From assembly GCA_029968055.1 (NCBI GenBank), contig JASCNX010000005.1, positions 310,001 through 374,000 of the forward strand: a stretch of DNA of 64,000 nucleotides, in the 5' to 3' direction. The DNA comes from Xenophilus aerolatus (GTDB lineage Bacteria; Pseudomonadota; Gammaproteobacteria; Burkholderiales; Burkholderiaceae_C). Under the pieces are notes generated by a model, which was not told the origin of the DNA, did no database searches, and saw only the letters and a program-made list of their open reading frames with translations. Positions 1 through 7,662 of the stretch are shown here, one piece after another (the first letter of the stretch is position 1; each line of letters starts with the position of its first letter). The position numbers and the translations under genes were made by a program.

Positions 1-346
1 GGTAGGTCAGCACCTGCGGCGCGAAGCGCGCCGGGTCGTCGAGACTGCCGGCGGGCACGGCGACCAGGTCGGGCATGGCAGCGAATCGCAGGGCCACCGG
101 CGTGCCGCACACCGGGCAGAAGGCGTGGATCTTGGTGTTGCCGCTGTCGCCCACCGTCTCCCAGTGCCGCAACTCGCCGGCCACGGCCATGTCGGCGCTC
201 GACGCGAAGGTCAGCCAGGCGCCGTGGCCGGTGCCGCTGCGACGCTGGCAATCGCGGCACTGGCAGTGGTTCTGGAACACGGGCGCGTGCGGCGTGCTGT
301 AGCGGACCGCGCCGCATGCGCATCCACCGGTGTAGGGCTGGGTCAT
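1..346 (-). CDS. GFA (CENP-V/GFA fold) zinc-binding protein, 3' end cut by window
   Basis: The product belongs to the glutathione-dependent formaldehyde-activating (GFA) family of small zinc-binding proteins. Visible motifs are CACGAVRY near residue 9, CQCRDC near residue 28 and CPVCGT near residue 75, the usual Cys pattern for two zinc sites. The ATG at 346 begins MTQPYTGGCACG. About 115 residues are visible and the C-terminus lies beyond position 1. It follows the SRPBCC gene by 13 bp on the same strand and is probably the third gene of the arsR operon. Members of this family often have no known substrate, so formaldehyde activation is not implied here. Confidence 0.85.
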   Translation of the reverse strand, partial: MTQPYTGGCACGAVRYSTPHAPVFQNHCQCRDCQRRSGTGHGAWLTFASSADMAVAGELRHWETVGDSGNTKIHAFCPVCGTPVALRFAAMPDLVAVPAGSLDDPARFAPQVLTY

Positions 347-359
347 CGCGGTCACCGGT

Positions 360-818
360 TCAGGCGGACCTGGGCTTGGCGAAGACGTCGATGCCTTCGC
401 CGGTCTCGAGCAGCGACTTCAGGCTCGACAGCACGATCGGCCAGCCCTTCTGGATGCCGTTGGCCATGCCGCTGCCGGCCTCGAGCTCGTCGTGGGTCAC
501 GGTGAGGCGCACCATGCCCTCGTACTCGACGATGTCGAAGCTCACGCGGCTGCGGCTTGCCGGATCGTTGGCCTGCGAGGCGTTGCCCCAGGTGATGACC
601 AGCCGCGTCGGCGGCGAGATCTCGACCACCTCGCCGACCAGCTCGACGGTGCGTGCCTCGTTGGCGCGCACATGCTGCCAGGGCGACCCGGGCTGCCAGT
701 CGGAGACGTTCTCGTGGCCCCAGTAGCGTCGCGCGATCTCGGGCCGGGTGATCGCCTCGAACACCTTCTCGGGCGTCGAGCGGATGTAGGTCACGTAGAC
801 GAAACAGGTCTTGCTCAT
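360..818 (-). CDS. SRPBCC (AHSA1/START-like) family protein
   Basis: A 152-residue protein of the SRPBCC/AHSA1 ligand-binding family. It opens with the typical VYVTYIRSTPEKVFEAIT strand-helix, has RRYWGHENVSDWQPGSPW in the first third, and ends with a long helix around GWPIVLSSLKSLLETG. The reading frame stays open upstream to 1037, but the ATG at 818 is preferred: it has an AGGAGAG ribosome site and lies 2 bp after the arsR stop. These proteins are commonly paired with ArsR-type repressors. A hydrophobic ligand is likely but cannot be named. Confidence 0.88.
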   Translation of the reverse strand: MSKTCFVYVTYIRSTPEKVFEAITRPEIARRYWGHENVSDWQPGSPWQHVRANEARTVELVGEVVEISPPTRLVITWGNASQANDPASRSRVSFDIVEYEGMVRLTVTHDELEAGSGMANGIQKGWPIVLSSLKSLLETGEGIDVFAKPRSA

Positions 819-820
819 GC

Positions 821-1135
821 TCACTCTCCTTCGAGTTGTTTCTTCAGGTCGTGCAGCAGGCCGAGGCGATGGCGCTCGAACTTGCGCACCCAGCGTTCGT
901 AGACCTCGTGCAGCGGCACCGGGTTGATGAAGTGCAGCTTCTCGCGGCCACGCCACACGGTCGTCACCAGCTGCGCGGCCTCCAGGATGCCCAGGTGCTG
1001 CGTGGTCGACTGGCGCGCCATGTCCAGGTGCTCGCACAGTTCGCCCAGCGTCTGACCGTTGTTCTGGTACAGCAGATCGAGCAGCTTCCTGCGCGTCGGG
1101 TCGGCGAGGGCCTTGAAAACCTTGTCGGCATCCAT
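821..1135 (-). CDS. ArsR-family winged-helix repressor
   Basis: A 104-residue HTH protein starting MDADKVFKALADPTRRKLLDLL, the hallmark N-terminus of the SdpR-like ArsR subgroup. The recognition helix is around MARQSTTQHLGILEAAQLV, followed by the wing (WRGREKLHFINPVPL). No cysteine metal-binding motif is seen, so it is probably not a metal sensor. An in-frame ATG at 1183 exists, but it lies inside the operator palindrome downstream of the -35 box, so 1135 is the realistic start. It heads the operon arsR - SRPBCC - GFA and most likely represses its own promoter. Confidence 0.9.
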   Translation of the reverse strand: MDADKVFKALADPTRRKLLDLLYQNNGQTLGELCEHLDMARQSTTQHLGILEAAQLVTTVWRGREKLHFINPVPLHEVYERWVRKFERHRLGLLHDLKKQLEGE

Positions 1136-1158
1136 TCGGTCGGGTGTGTGTTGTGGCG

Positions 1159-1188
1159 ATGATATGCAGGTAAAAACCTGCATGTCAA
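1159..1188 (-). promoter_or_regulatory. arsR promoter with operator filling the spacer
   Basis: On the minus strand there is a perfect -35 TTGACA (1188-1183), an 18-bp spacer and a -10 TATCAT (1164-1159). The palindrome ATGCAGGTAAAAACCTGCAT (1164-1183: 8-bp arms, 4-bp A loop) occupies the spacer and touches both boxes. Two further flanking pairs match outside one mismatch. A dimeric repressor bound here would block RNA polymerase, so ArsR autorepression is the natural reading. Confidence 0.8.
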
Positions 1189-1237
1189 GCGTGCCGAGGC
1201 GACGCGCGAGCTCGCGCGCCGCGGCAGAGGACGCTGA

Positions 1238-1966
1238 TCAGTCGCGCCCGGCCGCCTCGATGGCGCGCGCCAGCGCCGCCGGGTTGCTGAACCACATCTC
1301 GTGGCTGCCATCGCATTCGACGAGGCGGAACAGCCCGAGCCGCTCCGACAGCCGCGGGTGCCAGGGCAGGCCGTGCGGCATGGCCGTGTCCTGACGGCAG
1401 TTGACGTAGGACTTGCCGACCGGCAGCTCGGCCAAGGGGCGCTGCAGGCGGACCGGCTCGGTGAAGGTGCGGTAGGGGTGCGGGTTCAGCTGCTCGTAGC
1501 TGCTGCGGGCCAGTGTCAGGTCGGCATCGTTGATGAAGGCCTCGCGCCAGATCTCAAAAGGCAGCACCACGGCCTGCTCGGAGGCTGCCGCCACGGCGTC
1601 GAACAGCGCCACGTAGTGCGGCGGCACGAGGTCGTTGAGGCACTGGCCGTCCAGCGGCACGAAGGCGTTGACGTACACCAGGCGACGGATGCGCGAGGCC
1701 GCACGATCGGCGGCGCCCGAGATGACCATGCCGCCGTAGCTGTGGCCCACGAGGCGGACGTCGGTCAGCGACTGCGACTCGAGGAAGTCGACCAACGAGT
1801 CGATGGCGTCCGACAGGCCGATGCGCCTGCGGTCGTCGGCCGCCCGGTTGCCGGCCAGCGTGGGGCAGTGCACGGTGTGGCCGGCCGCGCGCAGGTGCGC
1901 AGCGGTGGCTTCGAGTTCGGCGCCGGTGTGCCAGGCGCCATGGACGAGGACGTAGGTGTCGGACAT
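1238..1966 (-). CDS. alpha/beta hydrolase (salicylate-esterase-like)
   Basis: A 242-residue soluble alpha/beta hydrolase. It begins YVLVHGAWHTG (oxyanion-hole loop), has the nucleophile elbow GHSYGG near residue 80 and a C-terminal CDGSHEMWFSNPAAL segment with the catalytic His. The layout resembles the MES/hydroxynitrile-lyase-like esterases (EstC/SABP2 group). The ATG at 1966 has an AGGAG site (CAGGAGAAACCGCA). It lies downstream of the AraC gene on the same strand and about 100 bp upstream of the arsR promoter. Substrate unknown. Confidence 0.87.
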   Translation of the reverse strand: MSDTYVLVHGAWHTGAELEATAAHLRAAGHTVHCPTLAGNRAADDRRRIGLSDAIDSLVDFLESQSLTDVRLVGHSYGGMVISGAADRAASRIRRLVYVNAFVPLDGQCLNDLVPPHYVALFDAVAAASEQAVVLPFEIWREAFINDADLTLARSSYEQLNPHPYRTFTEPVRLQRPLAELPVGKSYVNCRQDTAMPHGLPWHPRLSERLGLFRLVECDGSHEMWFSNPAALARAIEAAGRD

Positions 1967-2067
1967 TGCGGTTTCTCCTGTCGATGGGATGACCGCACTC
2001 TAGGAAGCCGCGTCGCGCGCGGATGGCCGCTGCGTGCCAGCCGCATGGCCGCGGCCAGCCAGGTGCC

Positions 2068-3036
2068 TCAGCGCCGCTGGCGCAGCTCGGCCGGCGTGGC
2101 GCCCAGGCGCATGCGGCAGCTGCGCACGAAATGCGAGGCGTCGGCCAGGCCCACGCGGCGCCCGATCTCGGCCACCGTCAGGCGGTCGAAGCGTGGGTCG
2201 GCCAGCAGGCGCGCCGCCGCTTCCATGCGGCAGGCCATGAGCTGCTGCGCGAAGGTGTGGCCGCCCCCGGCCAGGGCGCGGTGCAGGGTGCGCTGCGACA
2301 CCTCGAGCGCCGCGGCCACGTCGGCGGCCGTGAGGCCGGCCTCGGCGTGCCGCTCGCGCACGAGCGCCGCGACGCGCTCGCGCAGCGAGGGTGTGGCGGG
2401 CGCGGCCGGCGCGGCCTGTTGCAGGGCCAGGGCCGTCAGTGCGCCCAACTGGTCGGTGAGCAACTGCGCGGGCAGCGGCGGCCGGGCCGCCAACTCGGGC
2501 GTGAGCTGGCGTGCGAAGGCCGAAAGCGCCGCGCCCCAGCCGGATTGCCCGTCGATGCGATGCCCCAGCGCCGCCTGCGCATCGGGCAGCCAGCCCTCGA
2601 TCCAGGCCGGATGCAGCTGCAGCGAGACCGTGTCGGAGTTGTGCGGAAAATGGAATTCGTAGCGCCGGCGCGAGTCGATCAGCACCAGGTCGCCGGGAAG
2701 CAGGCGGGTGCCGTGCTGCTCCTGCGCCGCGCTCCAGGCGCAGTCGGCCTTGCACAGCAGGTAGTAGAAGTTCTCACGGCTGCGCGCGATGGCGGCGCGT
2801 GTGCGGAACACGTCCTGTGCGCTGCCCCGCACGCGGTTGACCGCCACCGCGCCCCAGGGTACCGACTCGAGCGAGGAGCGGAAGGCCGTGCCGGCGCTGC
2901 TGGTGGCCGCCATCTCCAGAAATCCTTCGCAGATGGCACCGATCCAGTAGTCCAGGCGCTGCCGGGGCGCCACGGCATCGGTCGACCAGTGACGCACGGG
3001 CAGCGGGGCGGCGTGGGCTGCGGCGGTGGCGGGCAT
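2068..3036 (-). CDS. AraC-family regulator
   Basis: About 322 residues with an N-terminal AraC-binding-like domain (LDYWIGAICEGFLEM, and HFPHNSDTVSLQLHPAWIEGW) and a C-terminal double HTH: GLTAADVAAALEVSQRTLHR and RLTVAEIGRRVGLADASHFV, ending in the RMRLGATPAELRQ signature. ATGs at 3036 and 3081 are both possible; neither has a strong ribosome site, and 3036 is taken because the upstream residues are basic and low-complexity. Target genes are unknown; the downstream esterase is one candidate. Confidence 0.88.
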   Translation of the reverse strand: MPATAAAHAAPLPVRHWSTDAVAPRQRLDYWIGAICEGFLEMAATSSAGTAFRSSLESVPWGAVAVNRVRGSAQDVFRTRAAIARSRENFYYLLCKADCAWSAAQEQHGTRLLPGDLVLIDSRRRYEFHFPHNSDTVSLQLHPAWIEGWLPDAQAALGHRIDGQSGWGAALSAFARQLTPELAARPPLPAQLLTDQLGALTALALQQAAPAAPATPSLRERVAALVRERHAEAGLTAADVAAALEVSQRTLHRALAGGGHTFAQQLMACRMEAAARLLADPRFDRLTVAEIGRRVGLADASHFVRSCRMRLGATPAELRQRR

Positions 3037-3091
3037 GCCCGGAGTGTGGGTGAGGCGCCGGCGCGCGCGCAAGCGGCGCAACCCCAGGGGC

Positions 3092-3523
3092 TCAGGCGTG
3101 CGGCACCGGGGGCGCCTGCACGCCTGCCGGCAGGCCGATGGCCGAGACGCGGAAGACGTTGTCCTCCGGGTCGGTCAGCACGGCCTGCCACTGGCCGTAG
3201 TAGGTGGCGTACGGCGCCTTGACCACACGGCCGCCGGCCGCCTGCGCGGCCTGCACCGCCGCATCCACCGCGCCGGGGCCATCGAGCATCAGCGTGGCGT
3301 AGGCGACGACGGGCACGCGTTCACTGGCTGCGGGCTGCCGGTCGGCCAGGCCGAGCAGGCCGTAGGCCGGCGCGGCGTTGAAGCCGAACTGGAAGTCGGG
3401 CGTTTCCAGCGCACGGTAGATGGGCGAACGGCTCGCTTGCGCTTCGGGCAGGCCGAGCACGGCGCGGTAGAACTCGAACTGCGCGGGCACGTCGCGGCAC
3501 AGCAGGTTGAACCACAGCTTCAT
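3092..3523 (-). CDS. VOC-family (glyoxalase/extradiol-fold) protein
   Basis: A 143-residue VOC-fold protein. It starts MKLWFNLLCRDVPAQFEFYRAVLGLP (first beta-alpha-beta module) and has YGQWQAVLTDPEDNVFRV in the second module, where the final metal-ligand Glu/Asp usually lies. The start codon overlaps the stop of the upstream oxygenase gene (ATGA at 3523-3520), so the two are translationally coupled. The family includes glyoxalases, dioxygenases and binding proteins; the activity is not readable from sequence. Confidence 0.83.
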   Translation of the reverse strand: MKLWFNLLCRDVPAQFEFYRAVLGLPEAQASRSPIYRALETPDFQFGFNAAPAYGLLGLADRQPAASERVPVVAYATLMLDGPGAVDAAVQAAQAAGGRVVKAPYATYYGQWQAVLTDPEDNVFRVSAIGLPAGVQAPPVPHA

Positions 3524-4485
3524 GCCGCCGCTTTCGGCAAGCCATAGGTCCTGCGGTACATCTCCTGCAGATGCTCGCCGGCCGTGCACGGCGCGAAGCG
3601 CGGCGCCTCGCCGGGCGGCACGGTGCCGGGCACGGCCTCGATGCGGGCGAAGTAGTCGGGCTCGTAGAAGAAGGGGATCGAATAGCGCGGTTCGCCGCCC
3701 GAATGCAGGTTGCGCACACGGTGCGGGTTGGAGTGGTACAGACCGTTGGTCCAGCGCGGGATCATGTCGCCGAGGTTGACGACGAAGCAGCCGGGCATCG
3801 GCGTGGCCGCCACCCAGCTGCCGTCGGGCATCTGCACCTCCAGGCCGCCGTGCGCGTCCTGCGCGAGCAGGGTGATCGCGCCCCAGTCGGTGTGGGCACC
3901 GGCGCCGAAAGTGCGTTCGTCGGCGCCCTCGGGATGGGGCGGGTAGCGCACCATGCGCAGCGTGACCATGGGGTTGTCGCTGGTGGCGTCGAAATGGTCC
4001 TCGGGCAGGTTCAGCGACAGCGCGAGCAGCTGCATCAGCTGGCGCGAGAGCGTGAGCAGGGTGCGGATGTAGGCCTCGCACTGCGCGGGCGCCTCGGGCA
4101 CCTCGGCGGGCCACTGGTTGTGGCCGTAGGTCTGGTAACCGGCGACGACGTAGGGGTGGTCGTCGGGCCAGGCCATGCCGCAGTAGAAGCTTTCCTTGAG
4201 GTCGGGCCGGGCGTCGGCGTCGAGCGTCTGCGCGCCCAGGTTCTCGAAGCCGCGCATCGTGGGCGAGCGGCGCATGTCCAGCGCCTGGCGCGTCGCGGCG
4301 GGCAGGTCGAGCAGCCGGCGCGCCAGCGCGAACTGCTGCGCCACCTGTTCGGCCGGCACGCCGTGGTGCGCGGCGTAGAAGAAGCCCGAGGCCATGGCCG
4401 CCTCGCGCAACTGCACGGCGACTTCGGCGCGGCGCGCGCCGCCGGGCGCGAGCGCGTCGCGCAGGTCGATGACGGGGATGGACAT
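3520..4485 (-). CDS. isopenicillin-N-synthase-like 2-oxoglutarate/Fe(II) oxygenase (A)
   Basis: A 321-residue non-haem iron oxygenase of the IPNS/2OG-Fe(II) superfamily. The N-terminal DIOX_N region (MSIPVIDLRDA; SGFFYAAHHGVP) precedes a jelly roll with iron ligands H198 and D200 (GAHTDWGAITLL) and H255 (HSNPHRVRN), and the cosubstrate-binding R267/S269 (EPRYSIPFF). All catalytic residues are present. It follows the solute-binding gene by 13 bp and overlaps the VOC gene, so all three form an operon. The start at 4485 is chosen by homology to the family N-terminus. It is distinct in sequence from the second oxygenase at 5989. A nucleobase or another small heterocycle is possible, but the substrate is unknown. 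Confidence 0.9.
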   Translation of the reverse strand: MSIPVIDLRDALAPGGARRAEVAVQLREAAMASGFFYAAHHGVPAEQVAQQFALARRLLDLPAATRQALDMRRSPTMRGFENLGAQTLDADARPDLKESFYCGMAWPDDHPYVVAGYQTYGHNQWPAEVPEAPAQCEAYIRTLLTLSRQLMQLLALSLNLPEDHFDATSDNPMVTLRMVRYPPHPEGADERTFGAGAHTDWGAITLLAQDAHGGLEVQMPDGSWVAATPMPGCFVVNLGDMIPRWTNGLYHSNPHRVRNLHSGGEPRYSIPFFYEPDYFARIEAVPGTVPPGEAPRFAPCTAGEHLQEMYRRTYGLPKAAA

Positions 4486-4498
4486 CGGCGGGCCGCGT

Positions 4499-5539
4499 TC
4501 AGGCCTTGAGCTTGCGGTCGCCCGCGGCGGGCAGGAAGCGCTCGGTCCAGATGTCGGCCACGGCGGGCGTGGCCTTGAGGCCGAAGGCATCGACCGTCTC
4601 GGCGATGGTGGCCTGCAGGCGCTCCGGCGTGGCGGCCCCCCAGCCGTGGCTGCGCGTGCCGGCGGTCTTCATGCTGCCGTCGACGATGAGCTTGAGGCGC
4701 TCGAACTCGATCTCTTCGTTGGCCAGCGGCTCGCGTGCCTTGACGGCGGCAGCGCCCGCCTTGGGGTCGGCGATGGCGTCGATCCAGCCGCGCGTGGTGG
4801 CCTTGACGAAGCCCTTCATCGCCTCGGCCTGCTCCATGCTTTTCGCGTTGGCGACCAGGCCGTTGCCGTACGACTTCATGCCGTAGTCGGAGAAGCGGAA
4901 CATCGTGATCTGCTCCGGCCCCATGCCACGGGCCTTCAGGTTGAGCAGGCCGGTGAAATAGAAGTACGCGGAGGCGTCGAAGTCGCCCTTGACGAAGCGG
5001 GTGTCGCCGATGTCCGGCGCGACGTTTTCCCACTTCACGCCCGAGGGGTCGAAGCCCTGCGCCTTGGCGAAGGCGGGAAACAGCTTGCGCGAGGCATTGA
5101 AGGGCTGGCCGAGGATGGTCTTGCCGGCCAGGTCGGTGGGTTTCTTGATGGGGCCGTCCTTGCGCACCAGGATCGAGTTGGGATTGAGGTCGTACTGGAT
5201 CGCGACCGCCGCCAGCTTCGCCTGCGGGTTGTTCACGTTGAACTCGATCATGGTCGCGAGGTCGGCCGACGCGCAGTCGTACGCGCCGCTGCCGACCAGG
5301 CTGATGGCGGCCGCCGAGCCGTTGCCGGTGTCGATGGTGACGTCGACGCCGGCATCCTTGTAGTAGCCGCGCTGCTGCGCCAGCAGGAAGCCGGCGGCCG
5401 TGGCTTCGACTTTCCAGCCGAGGTTGAACTTGAACTTCTGCAGGTTGCCCTGCGCACGGACGAAGGGGGTGGCGGCCAGCAGGGTGGCGGCGCCGGTGGC
5501 GCGCAGGAAGGCGCGCCGGGGAAGGGCGGGACGGGACAT
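4499..5539 (-). CDS. ABC-transporter solute-binding protein, NMT1/THI5-like (first of two)
   Basis: A 346-residue periplasmic binding protein. The N-terminus RRAFLRATGAATLLAATPFV is a twin-arginine-type signal ending near AQG. The mature part has the SsuA/TauA/NMT1 hallmark: FNLGWKVEATAAGFLLAQQ, GYYKDAGVDVTIDTGNGS and a DLATMIEF segment. It is clearly paralogous to the binding protein at 13615-14643 (shared TID-GNGS and DLA-LMEF blocks). No permease or ATPase is adjacent, so it may use the ABC components at 11.8-13.5 kb. It is the first gene of the operon with oxygenase A and the VOC protein. Confidence 0.9.
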   Translation of the reverse strand: MSRPALPRRAFLRATGAATLLAATPFVRAQGNLQKFKFNLGWKVEATAAGFLLAQQRGYYKDAGVDVTIDTGNGSAAAISLVGSGAYDCASADLATMIEFNVNNPQAKLAAVAIQYDLNPNSILVRKDGPIKKPTDLAGKTILGQPFNASRKLFPAFAKAQGFDPSGVKWENVAPDIGDTRFVKGDFDASAYFYFTGLLNLKARGMGPEQITMFRFSDYGMKSYGNGLVANAKSMEQAEAMKGFVKATTRGWIDAIADPKAGAAAVKAREPLANEEIEFERLKLIVDGSMKTAGTRSHGWGAATPERLQATIAETVDAFGLKATPAVADIWTERFLPAAGDRKLKA

Positions 5540-5988
5540 GGCGAAAGCTCTCCGGGTTGGGCAGGACCTGGGACAGCGGGCACGCACCGCGCGGCGCCGC
5601 TGGCGGACGCGTGGGATGCGCGTCCAAGAGCAATTTCCGGGCGACCCTGGGGCCGCTGAACGCTTCTACTCCGTGCACGGATCGTGCAGCTTCCGTGCCA
5701 GTGCTGGCAGGCCAGGACCCGCGCGGTGGGCACCGGCCTTGTGCCCGCTTGCGCCGCCGCGGTGCGCTGCGTTCCATGCCGGGGCGGATGCCCCTGCGGC
5801 GCCATCGGGCTTCGCGAAAAGCTGGCGTCGGGTGCGGCGACAAGGTGAAAATGCACGCAAGAGTAGAAGCGTTCAACCGCTGCATGCATCCCTGACGCGC
5901 GCTACCGCGCGATCTTCGCGGTGCATCAATGGCCGGGAATTGCTCTTGAGGTCTTTCTTCCCCACATGACTTTCAGGAGCAACCCCAC
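5540..5988. promoter_or_regulatory. divergent regulatory region with inverted duplication
   Basis: This 449-bp gene-free spacer separates the leftward binding-protein operon from the rightward oxygenase B. Two boxes occur once for each gene, in opposite orientation and in the same order relative to each gene. Box A is TGAACGCTTCTACTC at 5657-5671 and its exact reverse complement at 5861-5875, with a nearby CGTGCA/TGCACG at 5672-5677 and 5852-5857. Box B is CAAGAGCAATTTCCGG at 5625-5640 and CCGGGAATTGCTCTTG at 5933-5948 (15 of 16 matching as reverse complements). Both promoters therefore probably answer to the same regulator(s). I cannot identify convincing -35/-10 pairs. Confidence 0.65.
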
Positions 5989-6978
5989 ATGACCGAGGCC
6001 ACCTACGCCCTCCACGAACTGAGCAAGGAATCGCGCATGGGCGCGATGGGCTCGGAAACCACCACGCGCGAAGTCCGCCGCATCAGCCTGGCCGACTTCG
6101 ACAACCGCAAGGCCGAGATCGCCGACCAGCTCTGGGATGCGGCCATCGACGTCGGCTTCTTCCAGCTGGCCGACCACGGCGTGCCGCTGGCCGACATCCG
6201 CGCGGCTTTTGCCGAGGCCGAGCGCTTCTTCGCGCTGCCCGATACCGTGAAGGCGCAGTACCCGCTGGCCAACAACGCCGGGTGGGAGAGCAAGGCGCAG
6301 GTGCGGCCTTCGACCGGGACGGCCGACCAGAAGGAGAGCTACCAGATCACGCTGCCGCTGATGGGCAAGCTGTTCCCCACCGAAGAGGAACTGCCCGGCT
6401 TCAAGGCGGCGATGCTGGCTTTCGAGCAGCAGAGCTGGGAGATCGGCATGAAGGTGCTGTCGTGCTTCGCACAGAAGATCGGCTTGCCCGAGTTCTTCTT
6501 CACCCACGCGCACGACAAGTCCAGCCCGGAGTACCAGAGCACGCTGCGGCTGCTGCACTACTACGCGATTCCTGCCGAGGTGCAGGACAAGCTCGACCTG
6601 TGGCGTGCCGGCGCGCACACCGACTTCGACTGCCTGACGCTGCTGTACCAGCGTCAGGGCCAGGGCGGTCTGCAGGTGTGCCCGGGCAAGGAGTTCGAGG
6701 CGCAGGAGTGGACCTCGATCCCGCCCGAAGAGGACCTGATCACCTGCAACATCGGCGACATGCTGATGCGCTGGAGCGACGACGTGCTGCCCAGCAACTT
6801 CCACCGCGTGCGCAACCCGCAGCCGGGCGAGTACATGGGGCCGCGCTACAGCATTGCCTTCTTCTGCCAGGCGAACCGCGACACGCTGATCGAGTCGCCC
6901 TCGGGCAAGTACCCGTCGATCACCGCGGGCGACTACCTCAAGCAGCGCATTGCGGCGAACTTCGCCAAGAAGTATTGA
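5989..6978 (+). CDS. isopenicillin-N-synthase-like 2-oxoglutarate/Fe(II) oxygenase (B)
   Basis: A 329-residue IPNS-family oxygenase. The N-terminal DIOX_N region has VGFFQLADHGVPL; iron ligands are H210 and D212 (GAHTDFDCLTLLYQ) and H272 (PSNFHRVRN); R287 and S289 (GPRYSIAFF) would bind the 2-oxoglutarate carboxylate. The ATG at 5989 is supported by AGGAG at 5976-5980. The gene is monocistronic and divergent from the operon containing oxygenase A, with which it shares duplicated upstream boxes. Two different IPNS-like enzymes under apparently common control suggest successive oxidations of one substrate or of related substrates; this is inference. Confidence 0.9.
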   Translation: MTEATYALHELSKESRMGAMGSETTTREVRRISLADFDNRKAEIADQLWDAAIDVGFFQLADHGVPLADIRAAFAEAERFFALPDTVKAQYPLANNAGWESKAQVRPSTGTADQKESYQITLPLMGKLFPTEEELPGFKAAMLAFEQQSWEIGMKVLSCFAQKIGLPEFFFTHAHDKSSPEYQSTLRLLHYYAIPAEVQDKLDLWRAGAHTDFDCLTLLYQRQGQGGLQVCPGKEFEAQEWTSIPPEEDLITCNIGDMLMRWSDDVLPSNFHRVRNPQPGEYMGPRYSIAFFCQANRDTLIESPSGKYPSITAGDYLKQRIAANFAKKY

Positions 6979-7148
6979 AAGTGCAATCGGGCTGCAGCGC
7001 TTGCTGGGCGGGCGCTGGGGCCGAAATCGTCGCGTTCGCTACTTTCGTTGTGCTGGCTGGGTTTGGGGCTCTTGAGGGGGGCTGATTCCGGCATTGCTGC
7101 CAGTTCGGCCGGCACGATGGGCAGGGGCTCTGGCGGCGGCCGCGGGCC

Positions 7149-7557
7149 TGCGTTCTCCGGCGCAGGCTCGCGCTGACTGGCTTGTCGTGCGGGCTGTGCG
7201 CTCGCTGTCCGTCGACGTGCTCGAGGGACTGCACGGCGCCGCGAATGGCGCCTGCGCCCGCAGGCCCGCGACCACCGCCCTGAACCGCGGCGCTTCACTT
7301 TTTTCTTTCCCTTTTCGAGTGCCCCATCCCCGTTCGCGCTGAGCCTGTCGAAGCGCTGCGCAAGGCTTCGACAAGCTCAGCCCGAACGGGCGGGGAAGGA
7401 TGCCGCCCGATCCACCCCACCGTCCAGGCCGGTGGTGCCGGTGTGCGGGCGCAGGCGCCATTCGCGGCGCCGTGCAGCGCCCAAAGCACGTCGATTCCAG
7501 GCGAGCACATCCGTCGTGCCGCACGACAGTCAGCGCGAGCCTGCGCCGGAGAACGCA
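7149..7557. repeat. 114-bp-arm inverted repeat
   Basis: The left arm 7149-7262 and right arm 7444-7557 are equal in length and are reverse complements over the outer ~31 bp (from TGCGTTCTCCGGCGCAGG inward) and the inner ~33 bp (ending GAATGGCGCCTGCGCCCGCA). A ~35-bp middle section has diverged apart from a shared TCGACGTGCT. The two arms read as related peptides in one frame on opposite strands (SPAQARAD... and HGAANGACAR), so the element could be a pair of degenerate copies of a dispersed repeat. The axis almost coincides with the REP-like palindrome. Confidence 0.75.
7331..7388. repeat. REP-like palindrome
   Basis: Left arm CGTTCGCGCTGAGCCTGTCG continues to 7354, and the right arm 7365-7388 is its reverse complement with two differences (GCTTCGACAAGCTCAGCCCG onward), around a 10-bp loop. 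The core motif GGGCTGAGCTTGTCGAAGC resembles REP-type palindromes I recall from Burkholderiales genomes. It would form a stable hairpin in either transcript and may act as a transcript end or nuclease barrier. Confidence 0.7.
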
Positions 7558-7662
7558 TACCGGCACCGCCGGCCGGGTTCAGAGCCGCAGCGCCTCCTCA
7601 CCCCGAATTCGGCCTCGAAAAAAAACGAGAAGAAAGCGGCGGTGAGCGGGACATCCACGCCG

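Larger units (their letters stand above)
6979..7662. other. 684-bp gene-free region carrying nested palindrome
   Basis: No convincing gene is present. The short frames here (for example 7094-7342 + and 7295-7558 -) are readings of the two arms of an inverted repeat. The segment holds a pair of 114-bp inverted arms (7149-7262 and 7444-7557), a REP-like palindrome at the axis (7331-7388), and a run of eight A at about 7618-7625 flanked by a 4-bp stem near the end of the NlpC gene. Confidence 0.6.

Noticed and set aside
5933-5948. sigma-54 promoter before oxygenase B (TGGCCGGGAATTGCT)
   Set aside because: The GG and GC doublets are 11 instead of 12 bp apart, and the sister box on the other side lacks the GG.
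7094-7558. Short hypothetical proteins in the 7.1-7.6 kb spacer
   Set aside because: They are translations of the two arms of the inverted repeat; no ribosome sites or domains support expression.
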